A stretch of DNA of 64,000 bases from Phycisphaera sp. (GTDB lineage: Bacteria > Planctomycetota > Phycisphaerae > Phycisphaerales > SM1A02): the NCBI GenBank assembly GCA_016124975.1, contig WGMP01000004.1, positions 186,001-250,000 of the forward strand, given 5' to 3'. The position numbers and the translations under genes are program-made. Shown piece by piece: positions 1 to 10,182 of the stretch. Within the stretch, counting starts at the first letter, position 1; every line of letters begins with the position of its first letter. The notes below the pieces were generated by a model. The model saw only the letters and a list, made by a program, of their open reading frames with translations, ran no database searches and was not told the DNA's origin.

Positions 1-507
1 GTCGCAGCCGTTCATCACGGCGATCTTCGTGTCGAAGTCGGCCGTGCTGCAGGTCGACATGCTGTAGAAGCCGTCTTCCGCTGGCGTGAAGAGGTAGTAG
101 TTCGTGTTGTAGAACTGGGGCGTGAACTGCATCGTGCAGGCGCCAGTCATGTCGATGATGACGCCGGTTGCGCCGTTGGCGAACGTGTTGTCGCCGAGGA
201 CGAACTCGCCGGGCTTGTCGCAGGTGGAGCCGTCTCCGCCACCGCCACCGCCGCCGCCGCCACCGCCGCCGCACACGCCGCAGATCGCGACGGCCGCGTT
301 GGCGCAGATCTGATCCCACTGCGTGTTGCAGCAGAAGGCGTCGGCCGCGCACACGGCCTCGCAGCACTCGGCGTCAGAGCAGCCGGGCGTGCCGTTTGCA
401 ATGCAGCAATCACCCGCAGCCGGGTCGCCGCACTGCGCCCACGCGGCGCTCGCGACGAACGTCGCGGACAGCGCGGTACAGATGAAGGTCCAGTTCTTCG
501 ATCGCAT
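1..507 (-). CDS. Secreted cysteine-rich protein, 3' end cut by window edge
   Basis: An open frame runs from an ATG at 507 to the left edge (169 codons visible, no stop). The N-terminus is a good signal peptide (MRSKNWTFICTALSATFVAS, then AAWA before AQCGDP), so export is expected. Residues about 25-80 hold many paired cysteines (GDCCIANG, AECCEAVC, FCCNTQWDQIC), a motif style common in secreted planctomycete proteins. A run of about 12 glycines (GGC/GGT codons) then links to a second domain beginning near DGSTCDKPGEF, which reads like a beta-sandwich (NTNYYLFTPAEDGFYSMSTC). AGGAGAAC lies about 12 bases before the ATG. Function is not recognised; cell-surface or extracellular binding is a guess. 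Confidence 0.75.
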   Translation of the reverse strand, partial: MRSKNWTFICTALSATFVASAAWAQCGDPAAGDCCIANGTPGCSDAECCEAVCAADAFCCNTQWDQICANAAVAICGVCGGGGGGGGGGGGDGSTCDKPGEFVLGDNTFANGATGVIIDMTGACTMQFTPQFYNTNYYLFTPAEDGFYSMSTCSTADFDTKIAVMNGCD

Positions 508-1029
508 CCTCGGTTCTCCTTACAACTTGGGTCTCACACTCTGACTGGGTCCAGGGCCGCGGCCGCCGGACCACTTCGACGCGTGCGTTCAGATCGCCGA
601 TCGGGCCCGCGCGCCATTGCGGCGAATTCGGGTCTCTCGGTCAATCCGCTCCGTCGGGATGCGTACCCAACGGAGGCCCACGCGCTTGGCCTGCAACACG
701 GCCGTGGTGCAGGTCATACGGTCCCGTCGCACGACGACGGTGCCGCACAGGCCTCCTGAAGATAACTCCAGTCTGACGACTACCAAGTCGAATCTTGATC
801 GATCGCAAGAATCGTGCAACCGTCTCCCGCACGGCGGACGGATGCGCGGTGCGCGCGGCCTGCTCGATTCGCTCCGAGCGCGCGGGATGCGGAGGCGCAC
901 AGGCGTCATAAATCCATGCCCTGCTTCGGCCTAGGTGGGCGGTCGCCGTCTGTCCACGCGTTTGGTCAGACGCTCTTATCATCCGCGGCCCGTTTCACCC
1001 ACGCTCATCCCCGATCCTGGAGATCTGAC
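508..1029. other. Intergenic region, nothing recognised
   Basis: About 520 bases separate the divergent secreted protein and the peroxiredoxin. The only open frames are arginine-rich GC shadows with no recognisable similarity. I see no hairpin-plus-T-run, tRNA or repeat. It must hold promoters for both flanking genes, but I cannot place them with confidence. Confidence 0.5.
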
Positions 1030-1500
1030 ATGCCCCTGTCCATCGGAACCGTCGCCCCGACCATCAAGCTCCCCGCCAAGCCCGGCGAGGAAGTGGACGT
1101 TGGCGCGCTGTTCGGCCGCGAGAAGGTCGTCATCCTGTTCTTCCCGCTGGCGTTCAGCTCGGTCTGCACTGAGGAGATGTGCCACTTCCGCGACAACTGG
1201 TCCGTCTGGAGCGGACTCGGCTGCAAGGTGTTCGGTGTGTCGATCGACAGCCCGTTCGTGACGGATAAGTTCCGCACCGAGCTGAGCATTCCCTTCCCGA
1301 TCCTCTCGGACTTCAACAAGACGGTCGCCGCGAGCTACGACGCGCTGCACGCGGACCTGATGGGTCTCAAGGGCGTCACCAAGCGCGCGGCCTATGTCAT
1401 CGGAACCGATGGCAAAGTCGCCTATTCGTGGGAAGCGGAGATTCCCAAGACGCAGGTCGATTTCGACGCCATCAAGGCCGCCGTGGCCGCTGCGAAGTGA
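1030..1500 (+). CDS. Peroxiredoxin (AhpC/TSA family, BCP/PrxQ-like)
   Basis: A 156-residue thiol peroxidase expected to reduce H2O2 and organic peroxides in the cytoplasm. The peroxidatic site is PLAFSSVCTEEMC: P39, S43 and C46 fit the PxxxT/SxxC pattern. C51 lies five residues after C46, the spacing of the resolving cysteine in PrxQ/BCP enzymes, so an intramolecular disulfide is plausible. The C-terminal half has the usual FPILSDF and AAYVIGTDGKVAYSW elements. The open frame extends upstream to 814, but that part is arginine-rich and unlike the family. ATG 1030 is preceded by GGAG at 1018-1021 and gives the normal family length. It is probably monocistronic or cotranscribed with the methyltransferase 62 bases downstream. 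Confidence 0.92.
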   Translation: MPLSIGTVAPTIKLPAKPGEEVDVGALFGREKVVILFFPLAFSSVCTEEMCHFRDNWSVWSGLGCKVFGVSIDSPFVTDKFRTELSIPFPILSDFNKTVAASYDALHADLMGLKGVTKRAAYVIGTDGKVAYSWEAEIPKTQVDFDAIKAAVAAAK

Positions 1501-1562
1501 GCGGGCCGGGACGGAGCAGCGACGACGCACACCCGCCTGGGTTTCCCCCAGAGCGTTGTGCA

Positions 1563-2177
1563 ATGTACCTCGCTGGGAACGAGGGCGCGCCTCCGAGAGA
1601 ACAGCTCGTTCGCGCCGTCGCGCATGTTCGTCGCGCGAGCGGCGATGCGATGCCGCGCGCGCTCGATGTCGGCTGCGGGCCGGGACGCGAGGCTCTCTTC
1701 CTCGCGCGTTCGGGCTTTGAAGTCTTTGCGTTCGATCCGTATCCAGAGATGCTCGAGCGAACCCGAGAGATGTTCGCGCGGGATCCCGACGGCGCGCGCC
1801 TGCTGAACCGCGTTGCCCTTGAGCGCGCCACGCTCGAGGAGTTCGCGCCACGCATCGAGGCCGAGGCCTTCGCGCTCGTCCACGCAGGATTCGTGCTCCC
1901 GTTCGTTCTTCCGAATCGATTCGACTCCTGCATTCAGAGCCTGCTGCGAAGCATGCGGCGCGGGGGCATTTTCTGCGGGCAGTTTTTCGGGCGCGACGAC
2001 GAGTTCATCCGAACCGCGCAGGAAGGCACGATGTCAAGCCATGATCGCGCGGAACTCGAGCGCCTTTTCGCGCCGTTCGATGTGATCGAACTCGAGGAGG
2101 TCAATCGTCAGGGCCGCGTGGGCAAGGGGCGCGAGAAGTGGTGGCATGTGTTCCATGTCACCGCGCGTGTGCCGTGA
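1563..2177 (+). CDS. Class I SAM-dependent methyltransferase
   Basis: A 204-residue protein with a Rossmann-type methyltransferase core. Motif I is ALDVGCGPGREALFLA (glycine loop at about residues 35-41), followed by the acidic end of strand 2 (VFAFDPYPEML). A later segment, LRSMRRGGIFCGQFFG, matches the region after motif III. The substrate cannot be told. The PPREQLV segment near the N-terminus resembles small methyltransferases that precede the SAM domain with a PP.E.L helix. The frame is open upstream into the peroxiredoxin end, but ATG 1563 is the first methionine outside that gene. No strong Shine-Dalgarno is visible. A long 12-bp repeat tract follows the stop. Confidence 0.85.
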   Translation: MYLAGNEGAPPREQLVRAVAHVRRASGDAMPRALDVGCGPGREALFLARSGFEVFAFDPYPEMLERTREMFARDPDGARLLNRVALERATLEEFAPRIEAEAFALVHAGFVLPFVLPNRFDSCIQSLLRSMRRGGIFCGQFFGRDDEFIRTAQEGTMSSHDRAELERLFAPFDVIELEEVNRQGRVGKGREKWWHVFHVTARVP

Positions 2178-2194
2178 GCCAGTCCATGGCCGGG

Positions 2195-2433
2195 CCACGA
2201 CCGAGCCATGCGAGAGGCCAGGAGCAAGGTCACGAGCAAGGCCATGAGCAAGGTCACGAGCAAGGCCATGAGCAAGGTCATGATCAAGGCCACGAGCAAG
2301 GCCACGAGCAAGGCCACGAGCAAGGCCACGAGCAAGGCCACGAGCAAGGCCACGATCAAGGCCACGAGCAAGGCCACGAGCAAGGCCACGAGCAAGGCCA
2401 CGAGCAAGGCCACGAGCAAGGCCACGAGCGAGG
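2195..2433. repeat. 12-bp tandem repeat tract (about 18 clear copies)
   Basis: The unit is GGCCACGAGCAA with C/T and A/T variants (GGTCACGAGCAA, GGCCATGAGCAA, GGCCACGATCAA). Clear copies run from about 2216 to 2431, and degenerate copies reach back toward the methyltransferase stop at 2177. Frame + reads GHEQ repeatedly, but the open frame has no start context and runs into tRNA-Gly, so I treat it as noncoding. It is the longest of the tracts in this window. Confidence 0.93.
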
Positions 2434-2507
2434 CCCTCCGCCACGCCGAGGAGGCGAGCGTTGGCAGCAGCGTCCGCGTCCGCAGTTGCGACCGCTCAGA
2501 TCACGAA

Positions 2508-2579
2508 AGCGGGCGAAGGGGATCGAACCCTCGACATTCAGCTTGGAAGGCTGACGCTCTACCGCTGAGCTACGCCCGC
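2508..2579 (-). tRNA. tRNA-Gly(TCC)
   Basis: A 72-nt cloverleaf. The acceptor arms GCGGGCG (5', 2579-2573) and CGCCCGC (2515-2509) pair fully, and the discriminator is T, as usual for glycine. The D arm reads GCTCAGCGGTAGAGC. The anticodon arm is TCAGC-CTTCCAA-GCTGA with anticodon TCC, and the T arm contains GGTTCGATCCC. CCA is not encoded, so a CCA-adding enzyme is needed. It stands alone, opposite in direction to its neighbours. Confidence 0.96.
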
Positions 2580-2836
2580 AGCGGGTCGCGGATGATACCG
2601 CGCAGGGCGACCGCGTGCGCCGAGGCCGCTTTCCGCCGCGCCACGGGAGGGGGCAGTTTCGGTATCCTGTGCGCCCCCCGCGCGGAGTTTGCGGATCGGG
2701 GCGCCCCGCGGAAGGAAGAGCCTGCGGGGTTGTGATTCGTGTCAGAAATGGATCCTCGGCGGCGCCGACGGATCCGAAGTTCATTGTTCAGGGTCCCAGT
2801 GGAGCACAGGCTCCACGCACTTGGAAGACAGCCCAT

Positions 2837-5374
<2,538 letters not shown>

Positions 5375-5403
5375 TCGCCTGATCCTTCATAGGAACGGAA
5401 TCG

Positions 5404-5431
5404 CACGGGCCGCCCTTCGGGGCGGCCCGTG
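5404..5431 (+). terminator. Terminator hairpin after hppA
   Basis: A perfect 12-bp stem, CACGGGCCGCCC (5404-5415) and GGGCGGCCCGTG (5420-5431), closed by a TTCG tetraloop, 29 bases after the hppA stop. The T-run is weak (TCCGTT). The symmetric stem could serve both convergent genes. Confidence 0.75.
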
Positions 5432-5438
5432 TCCGTTC

Positions 5439-5533
5439 ACGCGGCGCCGAGGACTTCACGCGGCGCCGAGGACTTCACGCGGCGCCGAGGACTTCACGCG
5501 GCGCCGAGGGCTTCATGCAGCGCCAAGGGCCTC
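5439..5533. repeat. 19-bp tandem repeat starting inside the 3' end of the rluA-type gene
   Basis: Five 19-bp units. On the minus strand the first, GAGGCCCTTGGCGCTGCAT (5533-5515), is coding and carries the last residues EALGAA plus the T of the stop codon TGA. Four more copies, GAAGYCCTCGGCGCCGCGT, follow in the direction of transcription. The units are near-identical and 19 is not a multiple of three, so the copies cycle through reading frames. Confidence 0.93.
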
Positions 5534-6271
5534 GTGGTAGAGGCCGACCTCGCGCGCGAGTTCGATGAACCTTCGGCTCGGCGGCGCCAAGGCCTCGACG
5601 CGCCCGCCAGCGGGATGGCTGAACGCAAGCTTCCACGCGTGGAGCCCGAGCGTGCGCTCGTCCCCCTTGCCGGTCGGGCAGATGCGGGCGCCCACGGCGT
5701 AGAGCGGGTCGCCCGCGACGGGGAACCCGAGGACGGCCATGTGCACGCGGATCTGGTGAAGTCGCCCGCTGTGCGGCTTGCAGGCGACGAGCGTGTGGGT
5801 CGCGCTCGTGGCCAGTGTCTCGACATCCGTGCGGGCGGGCTTTCCCTCGCGCGCCACAACGCTCACCAGTCGCGTGCCCTCGTTCGAGGGAATCCGCTTC
5901 TCCTCGAGATTCCGCTCGACCGTCTGCGATCCCGTGCGCATGCGGCCCTTGACGATCGCGAGGTATGTCTTGTCGACGGTGCGCGACTCGAACTGGGCGC
6001 GCACATGGTCGTAGGCCTCTGGGTCGAGCGCGACCGCGACGCACCCGCTCGTCTGGCGGTCGAGCCTGTGCAGCAGCCCGTAGTCGCGTCGCTCCCCGAG
6101 CTGGAGCAGCTTCCCGCCGAATCGGGCGACGAAGGCGTTCAGGAGACTGTCGTTCCCGTGCGACCGGCCAGGCTCGGTGACGAGGCCAGGGGCCTTGTTG
6201 GCGACGGCGATGCGCCCGTCCTCATGGACAAGATCGAGCCTGATGCGCGGATTGGGCGTGGGTTGCGGCAC
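5513..6271 (-). CDS. RluA-family pseudouridine synthase
   Basis: A 252-residue enzyme that isomerises uridine to pseudouridine in rRNA or tRNA. The catalytic motif GLLHRLDRQTSG carries the essential aspartate D71. Downstream KTYLAIVKG and PHSGRLHQIRVHMAVLGFPV are standard for the RluA/RluC/RluD group. There is no N-terminal S4 domain (residues 1-20 are too short), so it resembles single-domain members such as RluA or TruC. The exact target site cannot be told. The start codon is GTG 6271. The gene is divergent from the aminotransferase (43-bp gap). Its 3' end is the template of a 19-bp tandem repeat. Confidence 0.9.
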   Translation of the reverse strand: MPQPTPNPRIRLDLVHEDGRIAVANKAPGLVTEPGRSHGNDSLLNAFVARFGGKLLQLGERRDYGLLHRLDRQTSGCVAVALDPEAYDHVRAQFESRTVDKTYLAIVKGRMRTGSQTVERNLEEKRIPSNEGTRLVSVVAREGKPARTDVETLATSATHTLVACKPHSGRLHQIRVHMAVLGFPVAGDPLYAVGARICPTGKGDERTLGLHAWKLAFSHPAGGRVEALAPPSRRFIELAREVGLYHEALGAA

Positions 6272-6314
6272 GCCCGCACTCTACCGCTCCCGCGATGCGC
6301 GGTACGATCGGGCC

Positions 6315-7526
6315 ATGCGCACCCACGGCGTGAACTCCCGTCTGAAGCCCTTCGGAGCCACCATCTTCGCGGAGATGACTGCGCTCGCCGTGAAGCACGG
6401 CGCCGTCAATCTCGGGCAGGGGGCTCCTGACTTCGATGGCCCCGAGTTCGTGAAGGAGGCAGCCGTGAAGGCGATCCGCGACGGGCGTGGACAGTACGCG
6501 CGCATGACGGGCCTGCCCGAGCTGACGAAGGCCATTGCCGAGCGTTTCTCGAGGACAAGCGGCCTCGCGCGCGACCCCGAGCGGGATGTCGTCGTCACAT
6601 GCGGAGCGACCGAGGCGATCCTCGACTGCATGCTCGGCCTCCTCGAGCCTGGCGACGAGGTCGTGCTCTTCGAGCCGTTCTACGACTCGTACCTTGCGAG
6701 CGTGGCGATGGCGGGAGGCGTGGCGCGGATCGTGACGCTCCACGCGCCTGGATTCCGCATCGAGGAAGAGGCCCTTCGCGCAGCGATCGGGCCGAGGACG
6801 CGCATGCTCCTCGTGAACAGCCCGCACAACCCGAGCGGACGCGTGCTCGACGACGCCGAACGCGCGACGATCGTGCGCGTCGCGACGGAGCACGATCTCA
6901 TCGTCGTCAGTGACGAAGTCTACGAGGAGCTGTGGTACGAGACCCCGCACCGCTCGCTCGCGATCGAGCCCGGGATGGAGGAGCGCACCATCGTGCTCGG
7001 AAGCCTCGGCAAGAGCTTCAGCTTCACGGGCTGGAAGGTCGGTTGGGCGATCGGCCCCGCTCCGCTCGTGCAGGCGGTGCGATCTGCGCACCAGTTCGCC
7101 ACCTTCTGCGCCCCGACGCCCTTGCAGGCTGCGGCCGCGGCCGCGCTCGGTGCGGACGATGCGTACTTCGAAGAGTTCCGCGCCGACTATCGCGCGCGCC
7201 GAGACCGAATGGTGCACGGGCTCCTCAAGTGCGGATTCCGCTGCGCAACGCCCGAGGGGAGCTACTTCGCGCTCGCGGACCACGGCGCGTTCGGCTTCGA
7301 CGACGACTTCGCCTTCTGCCGCCATCTCGTCGAGCACGGCCGCGTGGCCGCGATCCCGCCAGGTGCGTTCTACTTGAACCGCGAGCACGCGAAGCCGCTC
7401 GTGCGGTTCGCATTCTGCAAGCGGATGGAGACGATCGACGCCGCGCTCGAGAGGCTTCAGGTCTATGCGGAGCGATTCCTCGTCGCCGCGCCCGGCGTTG
7501 GATCGGAGAACGGGACCAAGGCGTAG
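6315..7526 (+). CDS. PLP-dependent aminotransferase, class I/II
   Basis: A 403-residue fold-type I aminotransferase. Landmarks are VNLGQGAPDFDGP near the N-terminus, NSPHNPSG (N172), VVSDEVYEEL (D200, Y203), and the Schiff-base lysine K233 in SLGKSFSFTGWKVGW. Closest in style are the kynurenine/glutamine transaminases and YbdL-type methionine aminotransferases (NLGQG, TGWKVGW, PEGSYF). The substrate is therefore likely an aromatic or sulfur amino acid, by inference only. ATG 6315 is the first sensible start; the longer frame overlaps the divergent gene. A downstream unknown gene follows after 54 bases. Confidence 0.92.
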   Translation: MRTHGVNSRLKPFGATIFAEMTALAVKHGAVNLGQGAPDFDGPEFVKEAAVKAIRDGRGQYARMTGLPELTKAIAERFSRTSGLARDPERDVVVTCGATEAILDCMLGLLEPGDEVVLFEPFYDSYLASVAMAGGVARIVTLHAPGFRIEEEALRAAIGPRTRMLLVNSPHNPSGRVLDDAERATIVRVATEHDLIVVSDEVYEELWYETPHRSLAIEPGMEERTIVLGSLGKSFSFTGWKVGWAIGPAPLVQAVRSAHQFATFCAPTPLQAAAAAALGADDAYFEEFRADYRARRDRMVHGLLKCGFRCATPEGSYFALADHGAFGFDDDFAFCRHLVEHGRVAAIPPGAFYLNREHAKPLVRFAFCKRMETIDAALERLQVYAERFLVAAPGVGSENGTKA

Positions 7527-7580
7527 CAGTGCATCGGTGCTGCGCGGGAGCGACCGCGCGTCTTCACGACGGGGGTGTCC

Positions 7581-8513
7581 ATGCCATCGCCATTCGAGCC
7601 ATCGCCAATCTCTGCGTGGATCGAGCCGAGGCGCCTTGAGCGCGCCATGCGGGTGCTCGCCGATCCGAGGCTCCAGCCGATTCGAGTGGGGAGCCCTGAC
7701 GCGGGTGCGCGGCGCGCGCTGGCCGATCGGTTCGGAGCCGAGCCGTTCGACGACCTGAGGCGGCTCGCGGTCCAGTCTGAGTCCGCGCTCTGGATCGATC
7801 GTGCCGCGCCGCTGGACGAAGCCGACATCCCCGCACTCGAGACGGAGGATCTCGGGCTCGTGGCGGGGGCGTGCAGTCTTCCGTTCCTGCTGTCGGTCCC
7901 GCAGTGCGTGACCGCCCCGAGCTTTCGGCGGATGGCCGTTGGCCAGACGCTCCTAAGCATCGTCGAGGCCTTTGGCCGAGTGGAGGTGTTCCAGGCGACC
8001 GTCGCGGTGGTCGACGAAGACCGGTTCGGGGAAGGCATGCGGATCGCCGCCTCTGCGGCGCTTGCGGTGCTCGGCCCGATCGATGTGGTGACGGCGCTCG
8101 GGGCGCGGGCGGGGACGATTACGGCCACGGTCGTCGGCGAACGCGGATTCGGCACGCTCGCCATCGGTCGGGGCGGAGACTCATGCAGTTTCGCCCTGGT
8201 GGGAGAAGGGGGCCTTGCGACCGTCACGCCGACGGTTGCGTGCTGGCATCGCGCTGATGGCTCGCTCGTCGAGGAGACGAGGCTCGAAGCCGACGGGGTC
8301 GAGCCGACGATCGGTGCCATTCTCGAGGCCGAGCGGCCGAGCGAGCGGCGTGGCACGCGCCCCGCGCCCGACGAAGAGAGCCGCCGCATGCGCCTTCGGG
8401 CCGCAGCGCTTGTCGAGACCATCGCGCTATCGGCGCGGACGGGGCACTCCGAGAGCGTGGAGACCCTGCTCCACGGTTACGGAGTCGATCCGCGCGAGCT
8501 GCGGGCCAAGTAA
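7581..8513 (+). CDS. Conserved-looking hypothetical protein
   Basis: A 310-residue protein I do not recognise. The first half alternates like an alpha/beta fold. The stretch ADPRLQPIRVGSPDAGARRA with LADRFGAEPFDDLRRLAV resembles part of a Gfo/Idh/MocA-type nucleotide-binding domain, but no glycine-rich loop is visible, so cofactor binding is doubtful. The C-terminal half has repeated ATV/TVV beta-like segments, and the last 60 residues are helical and charged. ATG 7581 has a G-rich run (GGGGG) just upstream; a GTG at 7575 is equally possible. Its stop codon lies inside the first unit of a 15-bp repeat. Confidence 0.7.
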   Translation: MPSPFEPSPISAWIEPRRLERAMRVLADPRLQPIRVGSPDAGARRALADRFGAEPFDDLRRLAVQSESALWIDRAAPLDEADIPALETEDLGLVAGACSLPFLLSVPQCVTAPSFRRMAVGQTLLSIVEAFGRVEVFQATVAVVDEDRFGEGMRIAASAALAVLGPIDVVTALGARAGTITATVVGERGFGTLAIGRGGDSCSFALVGEGGLATVTPTVACWHRADGSLVEETRLEADGVEPTIGAILEAERPSERRGTRPAPDEESRRMRLRAAALVETIALSARTGHSESVETLLHGYGVDPRELRAK

Positions 8514-8564
8514 GAGGAAGCCACGTCAGAGCAAGCCACGTAAGAGCAAGCCACGTAAGAGCAG
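8505..8564. repeat. 15-bp tandem repeat spanning a stop codon (4 units)
   Basis: Unit 1 is GCCAAGTAAGAGGAA (8505-8519), which contains the TAA stop (8511-8513) of the upstream gene. Units 2-4 are GCCACGTCAGAGCAA, GCCACGTAAGAGCAA and GCCACGTAAGAGCAG. The copies thus derive from the gene's own 3' end. Unit 2 has TCA in place of TAA. Confidence 0.92.
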
Positions 8565-8627
8565 GCCATCCGGAGACGAGAGCACAACAGCGCGCTCATG
8601 GTCGAGCAGCGTGGCGTGCGTCACCCT

Positions 8628-8683
8628 GGCCTAGCGTTTGCGGCCTAGCGTCTGCGGTCTCGCGTCTGCGGTCTCGCGTCTGC
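8628..8683. repeat. 14-bp tandem repeat (4 units) downstream of rplU
   Basis: GGCCTAGCGTTTGC, GGCCTAGCGTCTGC, then two copies of GGTCTCGCGTCTGC. The tract lies 8 bases past the rplU stop, in the gap between convergent genes. Confidence 0.92.
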
Positions 8684-8691
8684 CCGACGGA

Positions 8692-9012
8692 TCAGGCGTT
8701 GACGGAGAGCACTTCGATGCGCGTGTAGTGCTGGCGGTGGCCAATCGTCTTGCGATAGCCCTTGCGGCGCTTGTACTTGCCGACGAGCACCTTCGGGCCG
8801 TCAGCCTCGCCGAGCACCTTCGCCGTCACCGTCGCGCCCGCGAGATAGGGCATGCCGATCTTCGCGGCGCTTCCGCCCGCGACATCGCCGACGGCAAGCA
8901 CCTTGTCGAAGGTGATGGTGGCGCCGTCCTCGACCTCACGGAGGTCGATGTCCACGAGATCGCCCTTCTGAACCTTGATCTGGGTGCCGCTGTCTTCAAT
9001 GATCGCGTACAT
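8692..9012 (-). CDS. rplU: 50S ribosomal protein L21
   Basis: A 106-residue protein, the normal length for bL21. MYAIIEDSGTQIKVQKGD at the N-terminus and the basic C-terminal signature KYKRRKGYRKTIGHRQHYTR are diagnostic. It binds 23S rRNA in the large subunit. The open frame continues 17 codons upstream, but ATG 9012 gives the conserved start. AGGA lies about 10 bases upstream. The usual partner rpmA (L27) is not next to it: downstream is a repeat tract and a convergent gene. It is divergent from rnpB. Confidence 0.96.
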   Translation of the reverse strand: MYAIIEDSGTQIKVQKGDLVDIDLREVEDGATITFDKVLAVGDVAGGSAAKIGMPYLAGATVTAKVLGEADGPKVLVGKYKRRKGYRKTIGHRQHYTRIEVLSVNA

Positions 9013-9091
9013 GGAGGTGCATCCTGGGCCCAATGGGGCCCCTTTGGGGGAAGCGACAATCATAGCGCCTTCGCCGATCCGTACAAGTGGC

Positions 9092-9120
9092 TTGGAGGAG
9101 CCCTAGGCGGGGGCTACACT
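9092..9120 (+). promoter_or_regulatory. Sigma-70-type promoter of rnpB
   Basis: TTGGAG (9092-9097) and TACACT (9115-9120) are separated by 17 bases. The predicted transcription start, about 7 bases further on, coincides with the 5' end of the RNase P RNA helix P1 near 9127. This agreement is the main support. Confidence 0.65.
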
Positions 9121-9124
9121 GCCC

Positions 9125-9500
<376 letters not shown>

Positions 9501-9507
9501 CAGCAAT

Positions 9508-9546
9508 GGGTGGCTCGCGCCGAGAGGCCGAGCCACCCGCCTTTTT
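9508..9546 (+). terminator. Rho-independent terminator of rnpB
   Basis: Stem GGGTGGCTCG (9508-9517) pairs with CGAGCCACCC (9529-9538), loop of 11, then GCC and TTTTT (9542-9546). Confidence 0.93.
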
Positions 9547-10182
9547 AGAATCCCTCGCGGGGGGTGGGCGTCGGCTCAGGGTCGAATCTCGGACGCGCTG
9601 TATGTGGAGAGACCGCGGACGATTTGTCGTGTCGCACGCGAAGTTCCGGATTTGTGCTTGTCTTTCCGCGTTGACTCGCGAAGATACCGCCTTGCAAGCG
9701 GTCCGCCGCCTCGTCGGCTGCGGAGGCGCGCAGACGCGTCCGAAGCCGATCCATGTTTGGGTCGGGTGAGGCGCGGCCCGCAGAGCCGCACGGTCGCGGA
9801 TGTGGGAGCGTCGAGGCGCGCCGCGGTAGGCGGCCCGCTCGCGGGTTTGTGCCGCGAGTTTGCACCGCGAGGACTCTGTGCTTGGCGCAGCGGAGTTCCG
9901 TTTGGTCTTCCGCAGCTTGGCTGTCCGCATGTCGGCCGTCGGCCAGAGTGGATGCCAGGAGTCCGCGAAGATCCAAGGGTCCGCGAAGATCCAAGGGTCC
10001 GCGAAGATCCAAGGGTCCGCGAAGATCCAAGGGCCCTCGATCCAAGGGCCCTCGATCCAAGGGCCCTCGATCCAAGGGCCCTCGATCCAAGGGCCCTCCT
10101 CGTGAGGCGCATCGAAGGTTTCGATGGCCGAGCCGCCTCTCCCGCGGGCTCGTCCGAAGGTGCAGGAAGCAGTCAGAGAGCC
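9547..10182. other. 636-bp gap without a convincing gene; carries a compound repeat
   Basis: One frame is open from within rnpB through to the downstream gene, but its translation here is arginine-rich and low in complexity, so I do not call it coding. From 9547 to 9960 I see nothing recognisable. From 9961 to 10092 it holds the compound repeat listed separately. The promoter of the 10183 gene should lie here. Confidence 0.5.
9961..10092. repeat. Compound tandem repeat: 4 x 18 bp then 4 x 15 bp
   Basis: Four exact units GTCCGCGAAGATCCAAGG (9961-10032) are followed directly by four exact units GCCCTCGATCCAAGG (10033-10092). Both share the core GATCCAAGG, so the second array looks derived from the first by a 3-bp shortening and re-amplification. 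Exact identity of the copies suggests recent origin. Confidence 0.95.

Noticed and set aside
2195-2433. Possible CRISPR array
   Set aside because: Units are 12 bp, contiguous and without spacers; no cas genes in the window. The same holds for the other tracts.
2138-2554. Open frame encoding a GHEQ repeat protein
   Set aside because: It begins inside the methyltransferase, consists of the 12-bp repeat and ends inside tRNA-Gly on the other strand. No start signal.
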